Assembly (NCBI GenBank): GCA_031271905.1
Contig: JAISUT010000014.1
Span: 42,973 to 106,972, forward strand
Source: Acidobacteriota bacterium
GTDB taxonomy: Bacteria; Acidobacteriota; UBA6911
Direction of reading: 5' to 3'
DNA: 64,000 bases
Shown: positions 13,299 through 21,584 of the stretch, one piece after another
Numbering within the stretch: position 1 is the first letter of the stretch
How the letters are laid out: each line of letters begins with the position of its first letter
Position numbers and translations under genes: made by a program
Notes under the pieces: model-generated
Databases searched by the model: none
What the model was told of the DNA's origin: nothing
Seen by the model: only the letters and a program-made list of their open reading frames with translations

Positions 13299-14483
13299 TC
13301 AAATCCTCCGGCGCGACTGCGTAGATTGCGGCGCCTCCACCAGCGGGACTTTCTTCTGCATCCGCGACGCGCCGCGGTACAGCGTGACGGTCACCGCGTC
13401 CCCCGGTTTCTTCGATTCGAGCAACAGGCGCAACTCCTCATGCGAAGAGACCGCCTTGCCGTCGATCTCGGTGATGATGTCGCCGCCCACGCCTATGCGG
13501 TTGTTCAACCAACGCACCACCCCGCTCGCGCCACGGAGGTCTGCCTGCTCCGCCGAGCTCCCGCGATAGATGCGGTAGACCAGGATGCCGCGCGACACCG
13601 GCAACTCCAAAAGCTTGGCGAGGTCTTCGTTTATGGTGTATCCCTCAATGCCGAACCAAGGGCGCAGGACGCGCCCGTCGCTGATGAGCTCTGCGGCGAC
13701 CCGTCGGATGGTTGCGGCAGGGATGGAGAACCCGATGCCGATGTTGCCGCCGCCGATGGTGAAGATCGAGGTGTTGATGCCGATCATCTCACCAGCGGTG
13801 TTCAACAACGGCCCGCCGGAATTGCCGGGGTTGATGGCGGCGTCGGTCTGGATGACGTTGTCCACCAAGTCGCCGCTTTGCGTCTCGATGCGCCGCCCCA
13901 AGGAGCTGATGATGCCGACCGTCAGCGTGTTCTGCAAACCCAGGGGGTTGCCTATCGCCAGCACCTTCTGCCCGACCTTGAGCCCGTCGGAGGCGCCGAG
14001 CGAGATCGGGTGCAACCGATCCTTCGGCGCGCCCTCCAGCTTGAGGACCGCCAAGTCGTTCTGCGGATCCGCCCCGACCAGCGTCGCCTTGTACTTGGTG
14101 CGATCCGGCAGGGAGACCTCAAGGCTCGCGGCGTTCTCCACCACATGGTAGTTGGTCAGGATGTGCCCGGCGTGGTCCAGCACGCAACCGCTCCCCGTGC
14201 CGCCGTCCTCCTCGCGGATGATCGCCCGGAAGAAGTAGCGCTCCTCGACCATGACCCGCGTGGTGATGTTGACCACCCCCGGGCTCACCTGATCGTACAC
14301 CCTGACGTTCACCTCTTCGTCGTCGCTGAGCGTCACCTGCCCCGACGGGGCGAAGGCGAACGCCTCGCGCGCCTCGTCCTGCACCTTGACGCCGGGAACC
14401 AGATCCCAGCGTAATGCCACCAGCGTCGCGGCGACCGCCACGAGCGCGGTGATGAGGATGAGGCGAAGCGGATGTCCGTGCAT
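13299..14483 (-). CDS. HtrA/DegP-like trypsin-PDZ serine protease
   Basis: A 394-residue envelope protease of the HtrA family, degrading misfolded extracytoplasmic proteins. An N-terminal signal anchor (ILITALVAVAATLVAL) holds it in the periplasm. The catalytic triad is visible: His in TNYHVVENA near residue 115, Asp in DPQNDLAVLKL near 145, Ser in NPGNSGGPLLN near 222. A single PDZ domain follows (about 280-385, SRGILVYRIYRGSSAEQADLRG, with an insert NNRIGVGG before the GGDIITEIDG block). One PDZ makes it DegS-like in shape. The next gene upstream (solute-binding lipoprotein) is separated by a long hairpin. Confidence 0.92.
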   Translation of the reverse strand: MHGHPLRLILITALVAVAATLVALRWDLVPGVKVQDEAREAFAFAPSGQVTLSDDEEVNVRVYDQVSPGVVNITTRVMVEERYFFRAIIREEDGGTGSGCVLDHAGHILTNYHVVENAASLEVSLPDRTKYKATLVGADPQNDLAVLKLEGAPKDRLHPISLGASDGLKVGQKVLAIGNPLGLQNTLTVGIISSLGRRIETQSGDLVDNVIQTDAAINPGNSGGPLLNTAGEMIGINTSIFTIGGGNIGIGFSIPAATIRRVAAELISDGRVLRPWFGIEGYTINEDLAKLLELPVSRGILVYRIYRGSSAEQADLRGASGVVRWLNNRIGVGGDIITEIDGKAVSSHEELRLLLESKKPGDAVTVTLYRGASRMQKKVPLVEAPQSTQSRRRI

Positions 14484-14573
14484 AGGCGAAAGAACACCTT
14501 TACGAGAGGAAAACGCCTTCTTGCTTATGTGCTTATGCGACTGCTTGCGCGGCGACCGCCCATGGGCAGAGCC

Positions 14574-14631
14574 GCCGATTGGCGCAAAGGCGCGAACGCC
14601 CCTGTCGGGACTCGCCCCCGCGCCAATCGGC
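14574..14631 (-). terminator. Long GC hairpin between binding-protein and HtrA genes
   Basis: A perfect 12-base inverted repeat, GCCGATTGGCGC (14574-14585) and GCGCCAATCGGC (14620-14631), with a 34-base loop. It begins 20 bases after the stop of the binding-protein gene in the reading direction. No U-tract follows. It may end transcription or stabilise the upstream message. Confidence 0.5.
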
Positions 14632-14651
14632 GAGTTGTTGCGCGCACAACG

Positions 14652-15812
14652 CTACCGGACGGAGATGCCCACCGTGTTGGCAATGTTCACGCTCATCGCC
14701 AACGACGACTTGGCTTCTGCGGGTATCGTAACCCTGGCGTTCATGCCCAAGGCCCTGAACGTCAAGGTGTAGTCGCCCGGAGGCACCGGCGTGTTGAACC
14801 GGCAAGAGCCGTGGTTGCCGTCGGTGATGATGTAGCCGGACTGGAACGTGCCGTTCGCGCCGCTGAGCACGATGACCGACCCGTCGAGGCGATCCATCGA
14901 CCAATTGCCGCTCTGCTTGTTGATCGACACGCCGATGGACTTCGGAGCCTTCTTGAGCGCCTCCGTCTCACGGTCGCCCTCGGCGCGCGCCTTCGCCCGC
15001 TCCCTGACGTCGCCGACCCACTTGGCCTCGAGCGCCGGCACGTCCAAGGCGGCGATGACGGCGTTGATCCTCTTCAGAAGCTCCGCGTCCCCTTTGCGCA
15101 CGGCGACGGCGTAGGAATAAGGGTTGACGAGCTCGTTCAGGATGTTCACGTTGGTGAAGCTAGACCCCTCGCTTGCCACACTGTAGTTGAGCAGTATCTC
15201 GTCGCCGACCACCGCGTCGATCTCCGTGCGGTTCAGATAACCCAAGGCGTCGTCGATCGTCGGGTACTTCATGATGGTGACGCCGGTCGCCGCAGTCTGC
15301 GACGCCATGAAGGCGTCCGCCGGACGACCCTCCACGACCCCCACCTTCTTGCCGGATAGCGAGGCGAGGCTCGTGATGCCGAAGTCCTTGCGATGGTGCG
15401 CGATCACGTCGCCCGTCTTGTAATAGGGGTCGGAATACTCGACCTCGGTGCGGCTGGGGTCGCTCGCCACCGACGAGATGATGAAGTCCACCGTGACACC
15501 TTCCTTGATCACGTCGAAAAGGTGGTTGGCGCCCTTGTTGGATTTCACCCACTTGAGGGGTTGCCCCAGCTCTTTCGCAATCGCCTCGCCCAAGTCGGCG
15601 CCCAGGCCCTGCACGCCGGTGCCGTCGCCGTACTCGAACGGCGCGTTGATCGCTTCGGTCAGGATGTGGACTTCGCGGTTCTTCGCGATGGTTTCCAGGG
15701 AGTTGGGCGCCGCGCCCTCGCCGCCGCCGCCGCAACCGACACAACCGACAACGGACAGCGTCACGAGAAGCGCCGCGCCGATCAACAACAACAAATGCCT
15801 TCTACTTCGCAA
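14652..15812 (-). CDS. Solute-binding lipoprotein (SBP family 3) with C-terminal beta domain
   Basis: A 386-residue ABC-type amino-acid binding protein, family 3, probably a lipoprotein: hydrophobic stretch LLLLIGAALLVTLSVVG followed by CVGCGGGG. Family blocks are NAPFEYGDGTGVQGLGADLGEAIAKEL near 60-85, FIISSVASDPSRTEVEYSDPYY near 110-130, and GKKVGVVEGRPADAF near 155. Residues after about 290 form an extra beta-rich module (GNWSMDRLDGSV to PPGDYTLTFRALG), like a carboxypeptidase-regulatory fold, unusual for this family. Start codon is TTG at 15812, chosen because AAGGAGG lies 6 bases upstream and it opens directly on the signal peptide. A -10 box TATAAT lies at 15873-15878. No permease or ATPase gene is adjacent, so it is an orphan receptor. 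Confidence 0.85.
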   Translation of the reverse strand: MRSRRHLLLLIGAALLVTLSVVGCVGCGGGGEGAAPNSLETIAKNREVHILTEAINAPFEYGDGTGVQGLGADLGEAIAKELGQPLKWVKSNKGANHLFDVIKEGVTVDFIISSVASDPSRTEVEYSDPYYKTGDVIAHHRKDFGITSLASLSGKKVGVVEGRPADAFMASQTAATGVTIMKYPTIDDALGYLNRTEIDAVVGDEILLNYSVASEGSSFTNVNILNELVNPYSYAVAVRKGDAELLKRINAVIAALDVPALEAKWVGDVRERAKARAEGDRETEALKKAPKSIGVSINKQSGNWSMDRLDGSVIVLSGANGTFQSGYIITDGNHGSCRFNTPVPPGDYTLTFRALGMNARVTIPAEAKSSLAMSVNIANTVGISVR

Positions 15813-15872
15813 TTCGAACCTCCTTCGGGGAAACAGGGGTCACCAGACACCAACCATAAACACGAATCGGAC

Positions 15873-15901
15873 ATTATAAGCCAAATGCCCGCGCCGCCCA
15901 T
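15873..15901 (-). promoter_or_regulatory. Probable promoter of the solute-binding lipoprotein gene
   Basis: On the minus strand a perfect -10 hexamer TATAAT occupies 15878-15873; the -35 region 17 bases upstream (about 15896-15901) is a poor match. The predicted transcription start is about 15866, some 54 bases before the TTG start. Confidence 0.45.
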
Positions 15902-16025
15902 AGATTTTTTCATCGTGCAACATCTAAAAAACCGGATCGCGCGCCGCCCCCGCCAACGCCCCGCCAAGGCTCCCCGCCCGCCGCCCGTCGAAGGACGCGC
16001 CGGAAAGGCGACCATGCGGACGCGG

Positions 16026-17612
16026 TCATTTAGCCTGGCCGCGCAACCAAGTGAAATATTTGTCCAGCGCCTGCAACTTGTCCATGTTGGGATAGGGCTC
16101 CACCGTCCCGGTCGTCGCACCGAAGGTCAGCACCTGCGGCGAGCCTTCGTCATAGGCGGGCCATTGCGGCAGGTCTGCGACATTGGGGTCGCCGGTCTTG
16201 GCGAAGTTCACCCAATAGTCGCTGATGAGGTCGGACAGCGCCACGTCCTCGGCCGACGGCGCCGCGCCCTGCGCACTGGTGAGGGTCTGGAAGGCGTAGG
16301 GGACGTCCGTTCCATGCCCCGCGCCGTCGGGGGCGGTCGCCGCGTGATGGTCGTAGTAATAGACGAACGCCTTCCCCCTCCCTTTCTGCGTCTGCAGGCG
16401 CGCCCAAGTCCAAGTGCCCCAGCCGAAGGTGTTGTCACGCGAGACCTGCTTCAACGAACGGGTGGCGTCCTCGTCCGTGGCGTGCGGGTATACCGCCAGG
16501 ATTTCCTTGGCGGCCGGGCCGTAGCCCTTCTTGATCTGACTGGAGAACTCGGCGGGCGTCGCCTTGCGCGCGCCGAAGGAGGCCGCCTCGTCCGAGGTGG
16601 TGCCGACCAAGATGGGCGTGTCGTTGAAATCGCCCGCCTCGTACATCAGGTACTGGCTGTCGGGGATGATGCGCCCGTCGGCGGCAGGCCGGAACGAGGC
16701 GCCGCTGCCGGCGATGGCGTCTTGGATGGCTTGGGCGTCAAGGGCGCGTGCCGCCGCGATGTCCTGCGCCCCCAACTTGCCCAAGAACGCCGCGCCCACG
16801 CCCTCGGCAAGTTTCAGCGTCGGGATGCTGGTCCCCGGCTCGTCCTTGGTGCGAAGCGGGGCGAAGCCGCCGCCGCTCATGCTGATCACGCCGTGGAACA
16901 GCCCTTTCGCCTCGGGGGACGCGGCCAGAATGGCGACAGCCATGCCTCCCGCCGAGTGCCCGAAGATCGTCACCTTCGAGGCGTCGCCGCCGAACTGCCC
17001 CACGTTCTCCTTGACCCACCGGAGCCCGTGGATCATGTCCGCCATGCCGTAGGCGCCGGAACCTTGGCCGCTCTCCGCGCTGAGTTCGGGATGCGCCAAG
17101 AAGCCGAACGGCCCCACGCGGTAGGCGATGCTCACGACCACCACCCCTTTTTTCGCCAGGCGCTCGCCGTCGTACATCGGCACGCTGGTCATGCCGCCGG
17201 AAAAGCCGCCGCCGTAGATCCAGACCAGCACCGGCAGCCGGTCGCCAGCGTCCGCCGCCGGACTCCAGACGTTCAGGTAGAGGCAGTCTTCGCTGATCTC
17301 GGACTTGTCTCCCATGGAGCGCGCCATCGCCATGTCCTGCATGCAGGCGTTGCCGAAGGCGACGGTCTTTTTGACCCCCTCCCAGGGCGCGACCGGCTGC
17401 GGCGCCTTCCAGCGCAGATCGCCCACGGGGGGCGCGGCGAACGGAATGCCTTTGAACACGGAAAGCCCGTCGGCGACGACGCCCTCCACCTCGCCGCCAA
17501 CGACCTTGGCGGTGGGGATGCCCGGTGCCTTGGTTTCCTCGACATTGGTCGTACACGCCGCCAGCGCGAACGCCAACCCACACAACGCCACGATACCCGC
17601 GATCTTGCTCAT
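16026..17612 (-). CDS. Type B carboxylesterase, lipoprotein
   Basis: A 528-residue alpha/beta-hydrolase of the carboxylesterase type B family, hydrolysing carboxylic esters. Signal peptide with lipobox FALAAC places it as a lipoprotein. Visible motifs: FKGIPFAAPPVGDLRW near residue 55, EDCLYLNVW near 115, oxyanion hole GGGFSGG near 140, nucleophile Ser in FGHSAGGMA near 220, acidic residue region TSDEAASF near 345, and catalytic His in GAGHGTDVPYAFQ near 435. GGAGAGGG before the ATG sets the start. Length is usual. Neighbours (ftsY, binding protein) do not inform its substrate. Confidence 0.92.
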   Translation of the reverse strand: MSKIAGIVALCGLAFALAACTTNVEETKAPGIPTAKVVGGEVEGVVADGLSVFKGIPFAAPPVGDLRWKAPQPVAPWEGVKKTVAFGNACMQDMAMARSMGDKSEISEDCLYLNVWSPAADAGDRLPVLVWIYGGGFSGGMTSVPMYDGERLAKKGVVVVSIAYRVGPFGFLAHPELSAESGQGSGAYGMADMIHGLRWVKENVGQFGGDASKVTIFGHSAGGMAVAILAASPEAKGLFHGVISMSGGGFAPLRTKDEPGTSIPTLKLAEGVGAAFLGKLGAQDIAAARALDAQAIQDAIAGSGASFRPAADGRIIPDSQYLMYEAGDFNDTPILVGTTSDEAASFGARKATPAEFSSQIKKGYGPAAKEILAVYPHATDEDATRSLKQVSRDNTFGWGTWTWARLQTQKGRGKAFVYYYDHHAATAPDGAGHGTDVPYAFQTLTSAQGAAPSAEDVALSDLISDYWVNFAKTGDPNVADLPQWPAYDEGSPQVLTFGATTGTVEPYPNMDKLQALDKYFTWLRGQAK

Positions 17613-17738
17613 AACGCCCTCTCCATGTCCTTGCGTCGCCTCCGCCCGCCTCGGCGGGCATCCCCCGGCGGGATGCCCAAGGGGGCTTGAAAAAGCGAAG
17701 ATAAACCATCGGGGGAATTCCGCGCAAGGAAATTCAAT

Positions 17739-17765
17739 GTCGGGGTCGGGGTCGGGGTCGGGGCG
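17739..17765 (+). repeat. Tandem GTCGGG repeat, G-quadruplex-prone
   Basis: Four runs of GGGG separated by TC lie on the plus strand, about 130 bases upstream of the carboxylesterase start and 45 bases downstream of the ftsY stop (both genes on the minus strand). Four equal G-tracts with two-base loops are a near-ideal intramolecular G-quadruplex sequence. The mRNA of the flanking genes would carry the C-rich strand. Confidence 0.85.
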
Positions 17766-17809
17766 CTCCCCATTTTTCGCGGCGCTGCCCGCCTGGGGGC
17801 GCGGCGACG

Positions 17810-18799
17810 CTATTTGAACAACGAGTTGATGAAATCCTCGGGGGAGAATTCGATGAGGTCGTCGATGCCCTCACCGATGCCGATGTAGCGCACGGGGATG
17901 TCCAGCTCCTCGGCGATGCCGAAAAGGACGCCGCCTTTGGCGGTGCCGTCGAGCTTGGTAACGATCAAGCCCGTGATACCGGTCGCCTTCATGAACTCGC
18001 GCGCCTGCGCCAGGCCGTTCTGCCCCGTGGTGGCGTCCACGACCAGGAGCGTCTCATGCGGCGCTCCCGCGACCACCTTGCCCGCGACGCGGCGCATCTT
18101 GTCCAGCTCCTTCATCAGGTTGCTTTTCGTGTGCAGCCGTCCGGCGGTGTCGACCAGCACCAGGTCGGCGGCGCGCGCCGTCGCCGCCGCCAGCGCGTCG
18201 TGCAGCACCGCCGAGGGGTCTGCGCCGATCTTGCTCTTGACCAGATCCGTGCCGGAACGCTCCGCCCAGACCGCCAACTGCTCGATGGCCGCCGGGCGAA
18301 AGGTGTCCGCCGCGCAGACCAGCGTCTTCCTGCCTTCGGCGGCGAGGCGCGCCGTGAGCTTGCCGACCGTGGTGGTCTTGCCCGTGCCGTTGACGCCGAC
18401 GACCATCCAGACCTGCGGCTTCGGGGGCGCAGCCCCGGCTTCGGACGGCGCCTGCGCGGCGGCGCCCGCGTGGGATGCGAGGATGGCGCCGAGTTGGTCG
18501 CGTATCTCCGCCTTGGCATCCTCCGGCGTCTTGAGCACCCCTTTTTTGAACTGCGCCCGCACGGCGGTCATGATGCGGTCGGTCACCGCAACCCCCAAGT
18601 CCGCGCCGAGCAGCGTCCCCTCCAGTTCGTCGAGCGCGTCCTCGTCCATCGAGGAAAAAGTCCCCAGCACCGCCTCGATCTTGCCGACGAGGTTCTCCTT
18701 GGTCGCGCCGAGGGCTTGCGTCATCCTTGCCAGCAACCCGGCCCTCTTCTCCTTCTTTTCCGGCGCGTCTTCCTTTTCCTTGGAGCGTTTGAAGAACAT
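17810..18799 (-). CDS. ftsY: FtsY, signal recognition particle receptor
   Basis: A 329-residue SRP-type GTPase that docks SRP-ribosome complexes at the inner membrane. Short N-terminal charged region (KRSKEKEDAPEKKEKR), then the NG domain: G1 GVNGTGKTTTVGKLTARL near 130, DTFRPAAIEQL near 165, G3 DTAGRLHTKSNLMKEL near 215, G4 TKLDGTAKGG near 275, and the closing IGIGEGIDDLIEFSPEDF. The acidic A domain of E. coli FtsY is almost absent, as in many bacteria. The ATG at 18799 has AAGGAGG upstream; the open frame continues further but looks non-coding. Confidence 0.96.
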   Translation of the reverse strand: MFFKRSKEKEDAPEKKEKRAGLLARMTQALGATKENLVGKIEAVLGTFSSMDEDALDELEGTLLGADLGVAVTDRIMTAVRAQFKKGVLKTPEDAKAEIRDQLGAILASHAGAAAQAPSEAGAAPPKPQVWMVVGVNGTGKTTTVGKLTARLAAEGRKTLVCAADTFRPAAIEQLAVWAERSGTDLVKSKIGADPSAVLHDALAAATARAADLVLVDTAGRLHTKSNLMKELDKMRRVAGKVVAGAPHETLLVVDATTGQNGLAQAREFMKATGITGLIVTKLDGTAKGGVLFGIAEELDIPVRYIGIGEGIDDLIEFSPEDFINSLFK

Positions 18800-19269
18800 C
18801 GCACCCCCCTCCTTGTCCGGGGTTGCGCCCGCCGCACGAGCGCCGTGTTTCCATCCATCTGTAAAACCGACTTGGGGACGCCGCCGCGCCATGCGCCGGA
18901 TTCCGCCAGCATTCTACCAAACGGACCGCCCTGTTTGGGATGGTTGTTTTGGCATCGGCGCGGCCCGCCCCCCGAACCCGAACCCCGCCCGAAGCGCACC
19001 CGCAAGCGCACCCGCCCGATAAGCGCACCCGCCCGAAGCGCACCCGCCCGAAGCGCACCCGCCCGAAGCGCACCCGTCAGAAAACCGTTGCCATCGCACG
19101 CAATCCTGCCGTAGAATCGAACCTTTCGCGCGACCCGGGGCGGCCCGGGAGCGCGAAGTCGATGCACGGAAGTCGCGATGCGCAATGGCGGCGGGGGGTT
19201 CGCCCATCCCGGCATCCGCTCATCTGCGGGCGATGATCGACAGACAACCATCATCAGGAGGAAATTCCA
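18800..19269. other. Intergenic region with tandem repeat, no gene
   Basis: About 470 bases between the divergent ftsY and DUF8021 genes. It holds the 15-base tandem array (18992-19080) preceded by short CCCGAA-rich sequence from 18970. Long open frames cross it on both strands because the repeat lacks stops, but they encode simple Arg/Gly/Phe repeats and have no gene character. No convincing promoter seen. Confidence 0.6.
18992..19080. repeat. 15-base tandem repeat, about six units
   Basis: The unit AAGCGCACCCGCCCG is repeated with little change from 19021 to 19065, with two imperfect units before (from 18992) and one after (to 19080). The unit length is a multiple of three. It shares the CCCGAA core with arrays at 44733-44777 and 61523-61565. 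Confidence 0.9.
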
Positions 19270-20202
19270 GTGAAACGAACGCATCTCGTCATGATCTGCA
19301 TCGCGCTCTGCGTCGCGATGTCAATCCCCGTGTTTGGCCAGGCGCCGAAACCGGCACCCGGCGCGCCGGGGCCGAACGTGCAGGCTTCGCAATTCCCCGT
19401 GGTGTCCTGCCAACGCGGCGGGTTGCAACACGCAGTCCGGCTGTACCTGGAGGCGCAGGCCAAGGGCGACATCTCCATCCTGCCGCTCGCCAACGGCCTC
19501 GGCTACCAGGAGAACATGAAGCCCGCCGACATCAAGACCGGCTTTCTCACCAAGCCGCTCGTCATCGACAAGCACATGAGCCTGTACGACGACGCCTCGT
19601 GCCAGACCTTCACCGAAGTCATCTCGACCGACAAGGCCAACCCCTATGTGATCGGCGTGCGGATGCGCGTCAACCACGAGAAGATCGCCGAGGTCGAAGT
19701 GATCACGACCACCACGGGCCAGTGGCTGTTCAACGCCGACAACTACCTGAAGTTTTCGACGGACGAGAACTGGGGTCCCATCCCGGCAGACCGCCGCAAC
19801 AGCCGCGCCGAGCTGGTGCGCGGGGCCAACGCCTACCTCGACGCCTTCCTCGAGGCGAAGATCGACCTGGTCCCCTGGGGCTATCCGTGCGTGCGCGTCG
19901 AGGGCGGCGCGACCACGGCGACCGGGACGGACGCGGACACCTGCGAGGCGGGCGTGCCGACCGGCGTGAACATCGCCAACCGCCGCTTCGTGGTTGACGA
20001 GGTGATCGGCTCGGTCGTGGTCTGGTGCACCTTCGGCGCGGGCGGTCCGGGCGGCATGGTCGGCGCGCCCGACACGCACCTGTTCCGCATGGAGAACGGC
20101 AGGCTGCGCTACGTGCACACGCTGACCCATCTCAATATGAGCGACTTCGCAGGCCCCACGGGCACCAGCGCCGACAAGCCGGCGCCGAAGGCGAAGCAGT
20201 AA
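19270..20202 (+). CDS. Secreted DUF8021-domain protein
   Basis: A 310-residue exported protein: signal peptide VMICIALCVAMSIPVFGQA, then a domain I recognise as DUF8021, best known from fungal secreted proteins. Shared blocks include NGLGYQENMKPADIKTGFL near residue 80, YVIGVRMRVN near 135, ADNYLKFSTDENWGPIPADRRNSR near 160-185, the cysteine-bearing WGYPCVRVEGG, VNIANRRFVVDEVIGSV and the ending LFRMENGRLRYVHTLTH. Function of the domain is unknown to me; it likely acts in the periplasm or outside. The start is GTG, with AGGAGG 8 bases upstream. It is a single-gene unit ended by a 12-base-stem hairpin. Confidence 0.82.
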   Translation: MKRTHLVMICIALCVAMSIPVFGQAPKPAPGAPGPNVQASQFPVVSCQRGGLQHAVRLYLEAQAKGDISILPLANGLGYQENMKPADIKTGFLTKPLVIDKHMSLYDDASCQTFTEVISTDKANPYVIGVRMRVNHEKIAEVEVITTTTGQWLFNADNYLKFSTDENWGPIPADRRNSRAELVRGANAYLDAFLEAKIDLVPWGYPCVRVEGGATTATGTDADTCEAGVPTGVNIANRRFVVDEVIGSVVVWCTFGAGGPGGMVGAPDTHLFRMENGRLRYVHTLTHLNMSDFAGPTGTSADKPAPKAKQ

Positions 20203-20219
20203 CACGAAGGTGACACGAA

Positions 20220-20280
20220 GGGAACCTCTAAAAACCTCGCAGACAAGGCGCAACGCAGCGCCGGGGTTTTCGAGGCTCCC
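20220..20280. repeat. Dispersed palindromic repeat, copy B
   Basis: Arms GGAACCTCTAAAAACC and GTTTTCGAGGCTCC around the core CTCGCAGACAAGGCGCAACG. The core is in the opposite orientation to copies A and D and the same as copy E (54801-54863), with which it shares a long identical run. It begins 17 bases after the DUF8021 stop. Confidence 0.85.
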
Positions 20281-20286
20281 TGGAAA

Positions 20287-20314
20287 GACAAGGGGCGGTG
20301 CGCCGCCCCTTGTC
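20287..20314. terminator. Perfect 12-base-stem hairpin between convergent genes
   Basis: GACAAGGGGCGG and CCGCCCCTTGTC pair around a TGCG loop. It lies between the converging DUF8021 and C5-methyltransferase genes, and its symmetry would serve both directions. No U-tract. Confidence 0.7.
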
Positions 20315-20401
20315 TCGCCATCCCTCCCGCATAGTCCGCGCCGCATCACCGAAGCTCGATTTTGAGGCTGGGATCGGTCTCCCACGCATCCACGACCACG
20401 C

Positions 20402-21550
20402 TCAGGCAGCCCGGTTCCCTTTTCCTTCTCCGGCGGCCAGAACCGGCTCCAAGAGGTTTCGTGCGAGGAATCGAACCACGGGGACTGCGACCCCGTCGCC
20501 CGCCAGATGACAGGCGTCGTTGTAATTTTCCGGCAGGATGTAGCTGTCCGGCAATCCCATCAGCCGGGCGGCCTCCCGCGGCGAAAGGAGCCGCGACCGC
20601 ACCGATTCGCCTTCGACGATTATCAGTATTTGGCGGCTGGAGCCTCCGGCCGGGGTGCGCAGGCATCCGGCGATGCCGTCGAACCGGACTTCTACGCGCT
20701 GGACGCTCCTCCCCGCGACGTCTTTCCGCGTGCGCTTGTAGGCGCTTCCGACCATGCGCCCCCCGGCAAGCATGGCCGTTTTCACTTTGAGGCGGTTCGC
20801 CGCGCTCATCATCGACAACAAGCGCCGGGTTTCCGCCGACGTATGCCAAGCGACCCCTTGCGGGACTTGGTCGACGAGTTCGGAGAAAACCGACTGTCGT
20901 TCCGGCGGCGCCGGAAGCGTCCACCATATCCAGTTTTTTTGCGACCGGCGCGACAGTTGTCCGAAAACAGCCGCAAGGCGGGCCGGGTGCCATCGCCCGT
21001 CCGGTTGGGGCGACATCAATCCCGGCGGGATCGTGACGTCGTTCCGAACCCCGACGACGAACAGCCGCGGGCGTGATTGCGGGACGAAGAGCACCGCGTC
21101 AACGACCACGGCGCCGAAACGGTAGCTCTTTTCCAAGGCGGCCCCGATGGCGGCAAAATCCCTGCCTCCGTGGGACGACAACGCCCCGCATACGTTTTCA
21201 AGCACGACGAGCGAAGGGGCGCGGCCTTTCCGGCCGAGCGCCTGGATCAATTTCCAGAACGGCCAGAACGTCCCGGAACGCGCCCCGTCCAAACCGGCTC
21301 CCGCGCCGGCCAGAGACAGGTCTTGGCAGGGGAACGACGCCCAAGCGAGGCTTGCATGCCCCGGCAGGTCGGAAGCGTCCAGGCTGGCGACGTCGGCGAG
21401 CCGCAAACAGTCGGAACCCCAGTTCGCCTGGTAGCCGGCGCCTTTTTTCACGTCGATGTCGTTGGCGAACAAACATGACCATCCCGGGCCCAGGCCGGCG
21501 CGCGCCATGCCGCCTCCAGCGAAAAACTCGTAAAAAGTCGGTGTCCCCAC
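20402..21550 (-). CDS. DNA (cytosine-5) methyltransferase, orphan
   Basis: A 382-residue C5 DNA methyltransferase that methylates cytosine in a specific sequence using S-adenosylmethionine. Motifs in order: I FYEFFAGGGMARAGL, II FANDID, IV SFPCQDLSLAG with catalytic Cys near 75, VI VLENVCG near 120, VIII SRPRLFVVG near 160, IX RSRLLSPREAARLMGLP near 335, X GVAVPVVRFLARNLL. The variable region between VIII and IX is the target-recognition part; the site cannot be read from it. Start is GTG with GAGG four bases upstream. No restriction endonuclease or Vsr gene is adjacent, so it is an orphan, for gene regulation or phage protection. Confidence 0.93.
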   Translation of the reverse strand: MGTPTFYEFFAGGGMARAGLGPGWSCLFANDIDVKKGAGYQANWGSDCLRLADVASLDASDLPGHASLAWASFPCQDLSLAGAGAGLDGARSGTFWPFWKLIQALGRKGRAPSLVVLENVCGALSSHGGRDFAAIGAALEKSYRFGAVVVDAVLFVPQSRPRLFVVGVRNDVTIPPGLMSPQPDGRWHPARLAAVFGQLSRRSQKNWIWWTLPAPPERQSVFSELVDQVPQGVAWHTSAETRRLLSMMSAANRLKVKTAMLAGGRMVGSAYKRTRKDVAGRSVQRVEVRFDGIAGCLRTPAGGSSRQILIIVEGESVRSRLLSPREAARLMGLPDSYILPENYNDACHLAGDGVAVPVVRFLARNLLEPVLAAGEGKGNRAA

Positions 21551-21584
21551 TTGGCCTCAACCCGTGTGCAAAAAAAAATGGATT

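Noticed and set aside
15393..17690. A 765-codon plus-strand frame opposite the binding protein and esterase genes
   Set aside because: Antisense shadow with no signal peptide, domain or ribosome site.
18992..19080. CRISPR array
   Set aside because: Units of 15 bases follow each other without spacers, so it is a simple tandem repeat. No cas gene in the window.
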